In this document: piece by piece, positions 21,037 through 32,414 of the stretch
Layout: the number at the start of each line of letters is the position of its first letter
How positions within the stretch are numbered: the first letter of the stretch is position 1
Assembly: GCA_016110215.1 (NCBI GenBank)
Contig: JADWQD010000012.1
Location: 1,178,001-1,242,000 of the forward strand
Length of the DNA stretch: 64,000 bases
Reading direction: 5' to 3'
Source: Capronia americana
Lineage: Eukaryota; Ascomycota; Eurotiomycetes; Chaetothyriales; Herpotrichiellaceae
The notes under the pieces: model-generated
The model's database searches: none
What the model saw: the letters and a program-made list of their open reading frames with translations, nothing else
Told to the model about the DNA's origin: nothing
Program-made: the position numbers and the translations under genes

Positions 21037-21495
21037 TTATAACTTCGGCTGTCCCTGCTTCCTCTTGACGTACTCCATCACGGCGTCAATACCTGCCTGC
21101 GCCACTTCTGTATCTTGTGCCGGTGTCCCTGTGCTGCAGCCGATGGCTCCTACCACTTCGCCGTCGATGACAATGGGTATTCCACCAGCCACGTACATGA
21201 ATCGGCCATTGTTGCTATTATTCAGACCGAATGCAGCTCCACCAGGCCAAACATTCTCTTTGTAGACCGATGTCGGCGCGCGGTGACCCGCTGCGGTGAA
21301 GGCTTTATTCATCGAGATGTCAATGGAGGTGAGCTTCGCACCGGGCATCCGTTCGAAGTGGAGCAAGTAGAGGGAGGCGTCGACAATTGCAATGTTCATC
21401 GGTACGCCGATCGCTTTCGACTTCTCAATACATGCTGCCGAGGCCAGTTTGGCGGCATGGTGTGTGAGATGGGCGGGGCGGTGGATGGCTGCCAT
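21037..21495 (-). CDS. GlcG/HbpS-like (DUF336) protein
   Basis: An intronless 152-residue protein. The frame extends upstream to 21546 without an ATG, so the start is placed at the first ATG, 21495. The fold signature is clear: a helix with AAKLASAACIEKSKAIG, MNIAIVDASLYLLHFERMPGA, the SMNKAFTAAG helix, and the closing GGIPIVIDGEVVGAIGCSTG and TEVAQAGIDAV. In bacteria, relatives include heme-binding HbpS and the glycolate-locus protein GlcG; the function in fungi is not settled. It has no signal peptide. Lack of introns and a mainly bacterial family raise the question of old lateral transfer. Confidence 0.82.
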   Translation of the reverse strand: MAAIHRPAHLTHHAAKLASAACIEKSKAIGVPMNIAIVDASLYLLHFERMPGAKLTSIDISMNKAFTAAGHRAPTSVYKENVWPGGAAFGLNNSNNGRFMYVAGGIPIVIDGEVVGAIGCSTGTPAQDTEVAQAGIDAVMEYVKRKQGQPKL

Positions 21496-22063
21496 GGCGT
21501 GCAAAGGGTGCGTTGTCGCTGGAAAGGCAAGCAAGAGTCTGCTCAATCAACAGAGACCGGCGAGCATTCAACAAGATGGAATAGTCTCTAGGGGCCAAGC
21601 CGTCACGAGTAATTAGAGCTTTGAGTGTTTGACGATATGGAGGTTCAGAAGTCTACCATGAAGAAAAACAACTCGTACGAATCTCGAGAAACCTAGCCAG
21701 CTGGCGTCAAGAGCCCAAGGACGCTCATCATGACCGATTAAGCTGCAGTCGTCGGGAGACAACGGCGATGTCAGCGAACGGATTGGTCGCCGCCTTGTCG
21801 CCGCACACCCGAAACGTGCATGCGCCTAGCCTCGTTATGGAGCGATATTTTTGCGGGGGAAGCAGGGGCCAGCAGGCAGCCTTCGTGCCTCGGTCCTGGT
21901 GGCTTTACCACGGCGAGTAAACTGCACGTCAGAGATAGCACGGTCGAAGCAACTTTGTGCTCGAAGGTAGCAGTCACAAGTCCAACCCATTATCTAATTA
22001 TCTCATGAGAAACTCGTTACTCTGGTCTCGCGGTTCCACCTTCATCCCCCTCCCCCTCATTGC
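21496..22063. other. Intergenic, GlcG-like promoter side
   Basis: About 570 bases between two minus-strand genes; no coding frame or repeat I can support. Confidence 0.5.
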
Positions 22064-23000
22064 TCAGCGAGGCTGGTGAAGCGGACGGCCCCTCTGATAT
22101 AGCAGCTCAAATGTCCTTTCGCTTTCCTTGTCAAGATACTCTGGGGCCTTTCTTACGACCGCACCTTGGTCTTTGTAGTTCGGCGAGATCTCGATGATCT
22201 CGCCAGAGGTCTGTTCATTCAGTAACCTCTCGAACGTGTCGATGACACCTTCGATCGGCGCCAACAAATTCTCCTTCTCCAGTTGGTCGTAGAATGCACC
22301 CGTGGAGATATTGGTGCGAATCACATTGGGGCAGATCGCATTCATGGAGATCTTTTCTTCCGGCAGATATTTCCCGAAGCTTCTTACCAATCCGACCACG
22401 GCATGCTTCGCCGCAGTATAGATCGGTAGGGTCGGGCAACAGTAGAAGCCGCACACACTCGCAACACATCCGACTCAAACACGGGTTAGTGACGCGCTCA
22501 TTGGCAGTGGAGGTTTCGCTCACTTTGGCCCCGAAGACCATTCTTTCCAGGCTCCTGCCTCCTGAATTGCTGCACAGCGAGTGAGACGGTGTACAGGACT
22601 CCCGTCAGGTCGACTTCGAGGACCGTCAAGTCCGGCATCTGGAACCCGGTCGCGGAAGGGTCATTGGGGATGGAGACACGTTCGCCGATTCCTGCGATGG
22701 GATATACGTAGTCGATTCGACCGAAATCTGCAACGGCTTGACTGAACGCTTTGACTTGGGAATTCCAGCTTGCAACATCGACATGGGCACATCTGGCGAC
22801 CTGAGAATCCTTGTTCAGTTCGTCAACGAGCTTCTGAGCTCCCTCGAGGTCTCTATCAGCGATAAAGACTTTGATGCTACAACGTTGTTAGGAGTCGAAT
22901 TCTTCCAAGATAGTATCCCCTACTTGTTCTTCACCAGCATGCGAGCGACCCCTCGCCCAATCCCGGAAGCCCCTCCAGTAATGTACGCAGCGGCAGACAT
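22064..23000 (-). CDS. Short-chain dehydrogenase/reductase (classical SDR)
   Basis: Three exons (23000-22924, 22876-22524, 22473-22064) give 279 residues. The N-terminal Rossmann motif is ITGGASGIGRGVAR, Asp follows strand 2 (FIADRD), and the active site is Ser in CVASVCGFY with YTAAK 13 residues later. The usual NNAG is replaced by YPIAGIG. NAD rather than NADP is suggested by the acidic residue after beta-2. The chain resembles the 15-hydroxyprostaglandin-dehydrogenase-like group in fungi, but substrate is unknown. Only the last exon is a clean ORF, so the gene appears truncated unless spliced. It is divergent from the gene at 24262. Confidence 0.88.
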
Positions 23001-24261
23001 CCTTCCGGTATGAGGATTACTGTGGAATTGGCAAGTTTTCCGGAAACGGAGAGCTCTTTGGAGAGGAGCAGTGGGCAGAGCTTTTGTGAACAGAATCGGA
23101 TCCTACCTTTCAATTGAGTGAGAGAGACAGATCTGGTCATCTGAACTCGCAGACTCGACCTTATTTCTGAAGAATCTGGATCGCACATGTGAGGGGTTAG
23201 CCGTCGGCCCAGTTGACAACCAAGCACCATCACCGAGTTCGTGGCATGCTCGTGTTCCCGACGTGTGAGGAGATGCAATGAGCAAAACCCGCAATGTCGT
23301 CGATGCGAAGACAAATGCGGGGTTGCTGGTTGCCTCGTTCCGCTGCGGAGGCTCGAGGCTCCGAGCAAATTATCAACTTCGAAGAACAGAACCGAACTGA
23401 TCTGCATTGTCGAGTGAACCACTGGCGGGAACGAAGTGGGTGCTGATATCCAGGACTGTGGGTTAAAGTTCTGCGAACGCCATCCGACGATGAATGCCAA
23501 CCCTTTCGTCAGGTTGCATTTCTACACTTGTTGCTCTCGAGGCCCAGGACGCCATGTAAGGTATATCAGCTCGAGTTCTTTTCTCGTCTACCATTCGAGT
23601 ACTGGTCGCAAGCTTCCAGTGACATTGATCAGTCTTCGCAGAACTCTGCGCTGATTGAAAGCGAAACATCCCGCATGACGAGACCTGTGTCATCATCAGA
23701 CTACTGTAGAAACTCTGGTGATTCAACCATTCCGTTCGTCGTTGAAAGGTTGTCCTCCTACCCGTCCGTCAGACCCGGTGACGGACCAGGGCTGCTGCCC
23801 CTGCATCCGCGAGGGTCGAGATTGAAAGTTCATCCCGTCCAATTTATGAGTGGTGTTGATACACCGCTGAGTTTCTTCACTGCACCAAATATGGACTAAC
23901 ACTCCGTACTTGAATCGCACCGACCTACGGCGGAACATTTAGCGTTCTAGAGCGCCGGATCAATGAACAGTCATCGCTTCCGCCGCTTCCTAAAGATTCA
24001 GCCCAAACTGACTGACCCGTTGGTGTCCACATACCCCTTCGTCGTACCGTGAAACTGCTACGTGGCGTGAAAGAAAAATCCAACGGGATCCCGGAGCGAA
24101 AGCAGCATCCTACCCACCCACCAAACCCAACGAGACACACGCATCAGATCAGATCCCCCGAGATCATGGTAGGATAATTAGTCCCACCAGCATAGAGCCA
24201 GGACAGGAGTATACCATCGGACAGAATACGTCTCGTGTCCCTCGTTGCCAGAAACGTCCAA
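23001..24261. other. Divergent promoter interval
   Basis: A 1.26 kb divergent interval between the SDR (minus) and the hypothetical gene (plus). Frames present look random. No repeats, TATA box or RNA gene identified. Confidence 0.5.
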
Positions 24262-25422
24262 ATGTCGTCCCCACGCCCACCCTCGATATTCACCCCCTAC
24301 CTCACGCCCTCGCTCGCCTCGCATCTCTCTCACCTCCCGCCAACCATCTCCTTGGACAGTCTGAGCCGTACACCCCCGACACGTCTGCAGAGAACAGCCC
24401 TCCCCAACATCGGGGCCATCGAACTCGTCTCCTCAACTGACTTCGAGACGCTCTACGACCCGCTCTACACGGCCAGTTTCCGCCGCCACGCCGAGCGCGA
24501 GAGGTCCGATCTGATTGTCGAGCGCCTCGCCGCCCAAGCCAGGGGCGAGAGGGCAGGGTTGGCGCCGTATCGGATCGTCGGTATCCGCGACCTCGCGGGC
24601 GAAGCGATCGGGGCCGCTCAGTTCTCGGTGCTGCCGATCCCGCCCCGCCGACCGAAACAGTCAGAGGGACGGCCACAGCAACCCCGGCAGGGCGAGGGAC
24701 AGAGAAGCCTTGTCTCAACCCCGGACGGAGACCGGGACGTTCGGGACCTTTCGGCGTTCAAATTCGCGGTCCCCTACCTGCAGTACATCTATGTGAGGGC
24801 GCAGAACCGCCGCCAGGACATGTCCGAGGTGTTGCATGCGATGGTGCTTGCCGTGGCGAGCGCCGACGCTGCGCTGATGGAACTCGAGGATGGGGCTTCT
24901 TCTTCTTCTTCTTCTTCTCTGGGTGCTGAGAATGTTCCGCGGACTGTACCGTTCACACTCTTCGAGACAGAGCCGCCCGACCACGGCGACGACCACGCGA
25001 GCCGTGCGTACGCGCTGGAACGATCGAAGATCCATACGTCGAGTGGGGGTGTGGCTCTCGTTCTGCGACGACCGAAAGGACAGGAGGCCGGTTCGGATGA
25101 GGGTGAAGGTGAGATCCTCTCCGCGCACGTCCAACCCGGTCTTGAACCCGCCGATCCGCCGTTGACCCTTGTCTGGGTGATCCGGCCTTCGCCGACATCG
25201 ACGCCGAACAAAGACTACGATCTCGCAAGGATGGGCAAGGCACTCATCGCAGCCTACTACCAGAGTCTCCGAGACGAAGGCTTTCCGGATAAGAACATCC
25301 GACTTGCAGAGAGGATCTTCGAGCAGAGAAGCAAAGGGAGTACTTTCGAATTGACCCCCCTCGCAGATGTCAAGGATTTCAGTATGGAGCAGGGATATCT
25401 GGATGTCCGAGGCGATGACTGA
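24262..25422 (+). CDS. Hypothetical protein, possibly GNAT-fold (386 aa)
   Basis: Single exon. The frame opens at a GTG at 24235, so the first ATG, 24262, is used. The middle portion looks like an acyl-CoA N-acyltransferase fold: FETLYDPLYTASF, then a strand with GEAIGAAQFSVL, and YLQYIYVRAQNRRQDMSEVL, which resembles GNAT motif A with the acetyl-CoA loop. A Ser run (seven residues) and acidic linker interrupt the fold near residue 215. A C-terminal half with LARMGKALIAAYYQSLRDEG has no known counterpart to me. The GNAT call is tentative; a structure prediction would decide. Confidence 0.7.
   Translation: MSSPRPPSIFTPYLTPSLASHLSHLPPTISLDSLSRTPPTRLQRTALPNIGAIELVSSTDFETLYDPLYTASFRRHAERERSDLIVERLAAQARGERAGLAPYRIVGIRDLAGEAIGAAQFSVLPIPPRRPKQSEGRPQQPRQGEGQRSLVSTPDGDRDVRDLSAFKFAVPYLQYIYVRAQNRRQDMSEVLHAMVLAVASADAALMELEDGASSSSSSSLGAENVPRTVPFTLFETEPPDHGDDHASRAYALERSKIHTSSGGVALVLRRPKGQEAGSDEGEGEILSAHVQPGLEPADPPLTLVWVIRPSPTSTPNKDYDLARMGKALIAAYYQSLRDEGFPDKNIRLAERIFEQRSKGSTFELTPLADVKDFSMEQGYLDVRGDD
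24897..24918. repeat. Coding microsatellite (TTC/TCT)n, poly-Ser
   Basis: About seven tandem triplets encode a Ser run inside the hypothetical 386-residue protein. Confidence 0.85.
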
Positions 25423-25799
25423 GGTTTGTCAATTTCGGTTTTCATTTCGGGACTGGAGCTTGTGAGGCTGCAGCAGACTATCAAGCAAAGTAATATCCAA
25501 CATCATTCTCCCCAACTTTCATAACAGTAGGACAGAACCCTGTCGTCTGAACTCGACTTTCTAAAAGCACGTCCTCAAACACCGGACGGGAGACAATTTG
25601 GTTAAGGAAACAATTCGAAAACAATATCTAAAGAACGACAAGGCCAGGAATTCAGCTGCGAAATGAGAGACAAATCGATCACAGGAGCACAACATGAGCC
25701 CGACATATCTCAGTCCGGCGCTCCAGGACCAAGCGTCAACCAGCAGAGAAAACCACAGCTCCCCGGATTGTCGAGCGGTGGATATCTATATCCGCCCGC
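25423..25799. other. Convergent 3' interval
   Basis: Between the hypothetical gene and the amine oxidase, which converge. No gene seen. Confidence 0.5.
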
Positions 25800-27604
25800 T
25801 CAGTATCTGGGTGGTGATCTCCTCTTCGACGAACGACGTATGCTATAGAGATCTCCACCGTTGTAGGAGATCCCCATCGACGTCATGATGTTGACAGCGG
25901 CAGTTTCGCCGGTAGCAAAAGCACCATGCACACATCCGTTTCCGATCCGCGCACAGTGCTCACCGGCGAACTGTAGCTTGCTCCCCTTGTTGCTGTCCAT
26001 GGCGTTGAACCAAATTTCCGGGTCGTCACCGGTTTTGTCAGCAGTGTATGTACCGAAACCAGCCAAAGGATCTTGTGTCCAGTGTGTCGTTTCCAGATTC
26101 ACAACTGGAGGAAGTTTCTTGTATGGCTCGGTACGGAAGAGCTTAAAGAGAGGCTCGAAAAAGGCGAAGATTTCAGCATCCGAAGTCATGGATTCAACTC
26201 GTTGAGTGAGTGGCTCAACAATCTGAACAGACAGCTCCGTGGTGCCACTCATGATCCAATTGTTACTGGTCACTGTCATGTACGAGAGGATCGAGTCTGG
26301 GTCGAAACTATCGGTGGGTTCGGGATAATAGATGAACTGATCATTGTCTTTCGGCCAAAAGACCGATTCGAACTCGACGAAAATCTTGCCGAGGGCACCG
26401 TATCCCAGTTTGTCGATACCTTTCGAGAGCTGCGGGGGGAGAGAGGGGCTGAAGTCGACAAGCTTGTGTTTCAAGACACCAAGCGGCAAGGTGCACACGA
26501 TAGCATCGGCGGCGAGTGTGGTCGAATTGCCGTCCAAAGTCGTCACATGCACCGTGCATGGTTGGCATTCTTCTTCATTCCAATCAATCTGAGTGACCTT
26601 GTGGCCGAGTCGGATGGTCTCCGGGTCACGGAGGTTCGAGGCTGCCCAGTTGACGATGGTGTCGTATCCTCCTTTCATGTAGAGGTTTCGTTCCGTTGCG
26701 AAGTAGGCAAGGTGTTTGGAGGAGGCTTGTTCGAGGCTGGTGCCTATCCAGGCTTCGACCTCCCGAGCGGCTTGAGGAGCCCAGAGGCGTTCGTCCTCGC
26801 TGACTAGAGGATGGGTACTCAGCCATTCCTTGATGAAGGTCAAGGCGGGCTTGTCCTCGGCGTCTGGATTCTCGTCGTAGTACCATTCACAAAAGTCGGC
26901 AAACTCGTCGGCGACTTTCTTGGCCTTGAACTGGGATCCGAGACGGCCGTCTTTGGTATAGTAGAGGGGAGTGCCGTCGTCATAGTAATGTTCAATTTTG
27001 AGCTCACCAATCAAACGGACCAATTTGTTGTTTGCGGTTTCGTGCATCCAGGCGGCCCCTAGAGACAGTGTGAGTAGAAGTGGAAGACCTGGGGAAACAA
27101 CCCCACAACGGCGCGTGGCCCAACAATGAGCGCTCTTAACGACATCATGTCAAACGCCTACGGCGATTGTCAGTATTGCCTTTGGTAATATTTACCAATG
27201 TCTCTGGGAGCGTGCCCAGTTTTCCTGCTCGTGTAAATACGTCCGCCGATCCGGTCAGACCGGGCTTCGAGGACCACGACTTGGACTCCATGGGATCTCA
27301 AGACAGAGGCGGCACGAAGACCGGCGATGCCGGCACCGACTACGATTACTTTCTTCTGGGCTGGAAGTCCATCTGCTGGAGATGGTTCCTTTTGCTCTGG
27401 ACTCACAACTTGATGGACATCGATGTATCCCGGGTCTTTCGGGTTTAGACCATCCTCCAACTCTTTGATAGCGGCAGGTGAGGGGAGTAGCCGTTGGGCG
27501 AGTTGCAGGATGGTCGAAGGACTACTCGACTCCTTATTGGGTTTATGAGGGGTGACTTGAGCGATATGGAAGTGTTGAGCCATTCTGAGCTGGCAAGTCG
27601 ACAT
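25800..27604 (-). CDS. FAD-dependent amine oxidase (polyamine/monoamine oxidase family)
   Basis: Exons 27604-27196 and 27058-25800 give 555 residues (548 if the second Met is used). It oxidises an amine with FAD, releasing H2O2. The dinucleotide fold is VGAGIAGL at 89-96 with LEARSDRIGGR after strand 2; the join after RDIG restores GAAWMHE, a conserved FAD-loop. Later motifs are CTLPLGVLK, the aromatic segment near YMTVTSNNW, and FAGEHCARIGNGCVHGAF near the C-terminus, the FAD-closing motif. The first 75 residues are a nonconserved extension. There is no C-terminal SKL-like peroxisomal signal (ends SPPRY), so location is open. Amine specificity cannot be told. Confidence 0.9.
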
Positions 27605-28440
27605 CAGCTATATGATAGGCTGGTGGTGGTATAGAGGATGCCCCTGGCAATAAGGCTGTATCAAGCTGATCCCTTAGATAGAGAAGCGAGGAGTGAAGAG
27701 AGATGGGAGCTGGTGAAAGCGAAGGGATGACGGACGGGGTGCGCAGGCGCAAGGGTGGGATGAAGAGAAAGCAAGGCGACGATGATGTGGGATGGCACCA
27801 CGCTAGCCACTTTCTAGGGAGGTGTAACCGCATCAGCGGGCAAGAGGCGCCAATTGGAGCTCTGGTTACAGCGAGAAACAGGGATCTGGGGCTGTTGGTG
27901 GGCGGGCTTATCGGCCAGGTGACGCCAGGGCGTTAGTGCCGGTGTACGCCCCATAAAAGCCCAGGTTAACTGGGAAAAGCATCTTCGGGACTGGTTAAGC
28001 ATCAGAGTCAAGTCGGCAGCTTCCTTTCTGTCGCTTATGGGGACAGTAGCACACAAAACTCAGAGCCAAATCAATCTGCCTCAAGACCTCCCATGATTTG
28101 CCATCCATACATAGCATGAAGTCTTTAAACACAATTCGCTTACTGCGACTTGCGTACCTGTTCGCCACCGATAAGCTTTTCACGCCAGGCTAATGGCCGT
28201 TCCGTCGTAGGCTCTTTGCGGGGGGGTTGCAGAATCTCTTGCCCGCACTCGTCACCGATGGGAGCTTTTTTAGGGTGAACCACCATGATAAGGGATCTAA
28301 GCTTGGGCTGTCGTTCAGACGAGATGGCAACGCCTCTCGCTTACTTCATAAAAGTCCTCGTGCCCAGCTAACTCTTCTCCATCCTCTTCAGTTATTTGCG
28401 ACCGGACTCTCCACTCACTTTTGGAAATAGCAACGAGCGC
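27605..28440. other. Divergent promoter interval
   Basis: Between the amine oxidase (minus) and an MFS gene (plus); 836 bases. No gene, repeat or RNA recognised. Confidence 0.5.
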
Positions 28441-30191
28441 ATGGAGTACACGGAAGAGCTGCCGGGCACTCGCCGCATTTTCGACAAAGATGGGAAACCG
28501 TTGTATCCCGGCGATCCTTCACTGAAGAGACATGGCGACATTGTGTTGGTGCCTCAGCCGACCGACTCTCCCAACGACCCTCTTCATTGGTCGATGCCAC
28601 GCAAGATATGGCATAGTTTCCTCGTCTGCTTCGTCACGGCCCTGACCGCCGCCACCTCCAACGATGCTGGCGCCGCACAGTATAATGAGAACCTCGAGCT
28701 CGGCATCAGCTATGGCTCCTTCAATACTGGAGCTGGAATCTTGTTTTGTGGTATCGGATACTGGACGCTACTCTCGTCCCCGGCGGTTTATCTTTACGGC
28801 CGCCGAATCCTGTACCTGATAGGCATGACCTGGGGCTTCATAGGTGGTATATGGTTTGCAAGAGGGCAGAGCACAAGCGACGCGCTCTGGAACCAACTCT
28901 TCGTCGGCGCATCCGAGTCAGTGGCCGAAGCAACCGTCCAGTTGTCGTTGATGGATCTCTGGTTTCAACATCAGCGCGGCTCAGTGCTTGGTATATATGT
29001 GTTGGCGACCAGTATCGGCACGTACCTCGGACCTTTGATTGCCAGCTACATCGCAGACAGCAGTCTTGATTGGAGATGGATCGGGTATTTTGGAGCGATC
29101 ATCTCTGGTGGGACTTTCTTTGTCCTTCTGTTCGGTCTTGAAGAGACCGCATTTCACAGGGATCGGTTCCTGGTCAACGATGGAGACAGGTACCTGATTG
29201 ATGGCGTGAACAGGAACAGCTCTGCCTCTGCAGGGTTAGAAGGAGAGTCGACGGACAAAGAGAAGATTGCCGATCAGCCAGGTGAACCACAGTCCGGATC
29301 ACCACGTCGACATTCTGTTGCTGAAGAGCGACTTGCAGCTGAGGATCGCCCGAGATCGTATTGGCGTCGCATTGCAATTATTACTCCAGCGCCGAATCTG
29401 CGCGGCTTCGGATTCAAGCAGTACTTTCAGCGGTTGTTTCACACGTTGCGAATCTTCACTTTTCCTGCAGTGTTGTATTCGGGCCTGCAATGGGGAGCGC
29501 AAGATGCCTGGCTTACTTTCTACCTGACTGTGGAGGAGGATAACTGGTACGGTCCGCCTTGGAACTACAGTGATGCTGCTGATGGGGTAAGCTTCTCTCC
29601 TGTGGTTAGAGCGGATGAAGGGACGGAATACTGACCCAGATTTAGCTCATGAACGTGCCCTGTTTGATCGGCGCCGTGATTGGAGCCACATATGGTGGGT
29701 GGCTCAGTGATAAGTTCATGATCTGGATGGCCAAGAGAAACGGCGGCGTCAGCGAAGCTGAGCATCGACTTTGGCTCATGTATCCATGTGCTGCGATTTT
29801 CCCCACCGGTCTGTGGCTATTCGGTATCGGAACCAGTTACGGCTGGAGATGGCCTGCTCCATATGTCGGTCTTGGCTTTATTGGTTTCGGATGGGGTTGT
29901 GCCGGGGACTTGAGCATGGCATATCTGATGGATGCCTATCCAGACATGGTCTTGGAAGGCATGGTGGGCGTGGCAACGATCAACAATTCAATTGCGCTGG
30001 TCTTCACCTTCACCGCGTCCGACTGGATCGAAGCCAGCGGCGTCCGCAATACGTTCATTGCGATCGGGGTGCTGGCTTTCGTATTCATCATGACGACCTT
30101 GCCGATGATGATCTGGGGGAAAACATCCCGACGCTGGACAAGGGACCGGTACCAGCGATTCCTGGAGATTCGTGACGGGTTTTCGAGCTAG
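28441..30191 (+). CDS. MFS transporter (fungal DHA-type, large central loop)
   Basis: Exons 28441-29586 and 29646-30191 give 563 residues. The N-terminus has the block DIVLVPQPTDSPNDPLHWS seen in many fungal MFS drug/cation transporters; twelve hydrophobic segments follow, with a long acidic and Ser-rich loop (residues about 260-320) between halves. The second half shows GAVIGATYGGWLSDKF and GFGWGCAGDLSMAYLMDAYP. The Met at 28441 is selected because it opens the conserved block; an upstream Met at 28396 lies in weak sequence. Substrate unknown. COA3 follows on the same strand 378 bases later. Confidence 0.9.
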
Positions 30192-30569
30192 CCTTGTGTT
30201 CCAGAGGAGGCGATGGAGAGCCTGCACTGTTGCTTGGCGCTTTTCCTATTATATTGTGTATATTTGCTCAGGGCTGATATCGGTGACATATTTGATTACT
30301 GGCAAATGAAACAATCAATTGCATAAAGGGTTGAACGTGCTTGGGATGCGGGAGACGGACCTCGTACTGTGTCGTTGCTTGGCTTGGTTCTTTGATCCAG
30401 GTCGCATCACTTTTTGGTCCTATACTCAACCGTAACAATAGCGTCTCCCTACGGTCAACCATTCGTCAACTTGAACTCATTGCTTCCACCACGAACTTCA
30501 AGGTCAGAGAAGGTAATCAGTTGAGCGGTTTATCGTCACCTTTGCCAATATCCTTGAATCGCCCTCACG
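30192..30569. other. Intergenic, COA3 promoter
   Basis: The 378-base gap between two plus-strand genes is expected to hold the COA3 promoter. No further feature seen. Confidence 0.5.
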
Positions 30570-31057
30570 ATGCATCCGACACTGTCTCTCCAACGCGGGC
30601 TGTAAGTCCATCGCTCCTTTCGAGATCCTCCCCAAACATTCCACTCTCGAATACCTTCAGTCAACGAAGCTTCTTTCGGATCGGAATACTAACATGCAAC
30701 AGCCTCAAACGCTCCTCATATTACAATCCGGACTACCGGACTGGCGCAGCCCTCCTTCGCGCCAGACGACCATACCTCGTAAAAAACACGCTCACCGGAA
30801 TTGCCATATTTGCCTTTGCAATCGGAGTTTGTACGTCTCCCGCAGCTCACCTGATAGAAATTCTCCGTCAAGTCTCAACCGCTGACCAGCCCGCAATAGT
30901 CTCGTTTACACTCAAAGCCGTCGGACAAGAGACCTTCGATGACGTGATCGTCCCCTCCGAGCCCCAGACTGCAGCGCAGTCGATACAACAGCAAAATCAA
31001 TCACAGGCAGTCAAAGCGAAGATCCCGACCGCAGAAGTCAACGGGATGCGTTCCTGA
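30570..31057 (+). CDS. COA3: Cytochrome c oxidase assembly factor 3
   Basis: Three exons (30570-30601, 30703-30830, 30900-31057) give 105 residues, the usual size. Coa3 sits in the mitochondrial inner membrane, binds newly made Cox1 and couples its synthesis to assembly. Seen: the pre-helix motif SSYYNPDYRTGAALLRARRP, YLVKN, one membrane helix (TGIAIFAFAIGVF), and the conserved C-terminal QETFDDVIVPSEP. Intron 1 has the branch ctaac just before atgcaacag; intron 2 interrupts the helix at Val-Phe. A longer unspliced frame beginning at 30341 covers this region but is not the gene. Confidence 0.93.
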
Positions 31058-31771
31058 AGAGTTCTTGAGCCAGGTGACTGCCATGAGGAAGTCTCCCAAG
31101 GTGCTAGGAGCTCTGCGCTAGGCCATGGGGATGGGCCCGTCCCAGCATCAAGGGCAAGTGGCAGCATTCTCGACGTGAACGGACATGCCGGAAGGTGCTT
31201 CTCGTAGATGAACGTGGAACCTCCGCCAGGTACTGGGCATCTTCTCTTACCGCCAAGGGTTGCAGCACTATCAACCACGAAGACAGAGCCTGACGTACAA
31301 TTTCCTCCAACGCCATTTATCAACGCCGCAAATCCCACAAGCTCTCCCTGACCGGGAAACCGGCCGTGCTCCCACCATCGAGGTCTTCTGAGCCAAGAAG
31401 AGAAACGACCGCATGGGATTTCCTTTCCCCCTCGGTTTGCAAAGGCGTCAACTATTATCTGTCTTCTAGATATCACAGGTGCTGGCTGCGGTAGTTGGAC
31501 GAACCGATCCTCAAGATATACATACTCGTCCAGATGGCTGTGGAGCTAGAGGATCCTGTCGCCCAAGCTTTCGTTTCAAAGTCCCAGGGCTGGACCACCA
31601 CAAGAGCAAGCCACATGGCCCAGGGATTGCAATGACAGGTGCCGTGGCGGTGCGGCGGGTTGGGAAAGAGTGATGCGCATGTCACTCCCGACTCGGCAGG
31701 AGGAAGCAGGCCGCGCAGGCTCTTACCTACCTTGTTCATGGGGTCAGAAACGAAGCGGGGCATAGGTCCTG

Positions 31772-31778
31772 TATATAA
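31772..31778 (+). promoter_or_regulatory. TATA-like element without a downstream ORF
   Basis: TATATAA followed by GAGAGC in an otherwise unassigned interval. No coding frame above about 60 codons starts in the next 300 bases, so if active it would drive a short or non-coding RNA. Chance occurrence is quite possible. Confidence 0.2.
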
Positions 31779-31913
31779 GAGAGCGGATGACACAAACAGA
31801 TCGAACCAAGTTCCCTCCCCACATCCATGATATTTGGTTTCTGAATCAGAAGAAGACTATATCTACAGTAACTCTTTGACTGGCCGTTCTACCCCCTCAT
31901 CCTGTTGAGATTC

Positions 31914-31944
31914 TATCATCACCATCACCGTCACCATCACCATC
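31914..31944. repeat. Imperfect (CATCAC)n repeat
   Basis: About five near-copies of CATCAC/CGTCAC/CATCAT; non-coding. Confidence 0.8.
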
Positions 31945-32414
31945 GTAATCCCTCGTACGTCTGTACCTAGAAACAGTCGTGATCATTGGTCGTCGATTGT
32001 TTGTCACCGCGATATCGCGGCCAAGCGACTCGAAGCCGAATTCCGGGCCTAGTCGCCCTTACTGTGGAAACACGAATAAAAGACTGGTGCCCGAAGGAAG
32101 CCCCGAGGCTCCTAATTGCAATTCATAGCTGAAAGGAAGGGGCGAGAAACGTGGCACAGCTATCGAACTAGCAGACAAAGAGGGCATTGGCACCGAGAAT
32201 GTCGGTGATCAGGATTGTGTCTCTTTAACGAACCATTGGTTTTCAAGATCGAATGACGACGAGTATAGATGTTTGCTCAATCACTTCTCATTAACTGAAA
32301 AGATATCCAGAATCTACAAAAGGCACCAGTTCCAGAGGGGTGTCGTAATGTTCGCATGGTCCATTCCCAATGCCGCGCGTGCTCATCCCAAAACTGCAGC
32401 CACCTGCTATTCAT

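Larger units (their letters stand above)
31058..32414. other. Interval with a TATA-like site and no clear gene
   Basis: 1.36 kb between COA3 and DEP1-like gene (converging). It holds a TATATAA at 31772-31778, a CAT-type repeat at 31914-31944, and open frames on both strands, one of which (31476-30997, minus) begins with GTG and overlaps COA3. None could be tied to a family. Confidence 0.45.

Noticed and set aside
30341..31057. A 238-residue plus-strand frame that covers the COA3 region
   Set aside because: Only its spliced parts encode COA3; the extra residues read through both introns.
30997..31476. Minus-strand frame overlapping COA3 with GNCTSGSVFVVDSAATLGG
   Set aside because: Begins with GTG, overlaps a firm gene and matches no family I know.
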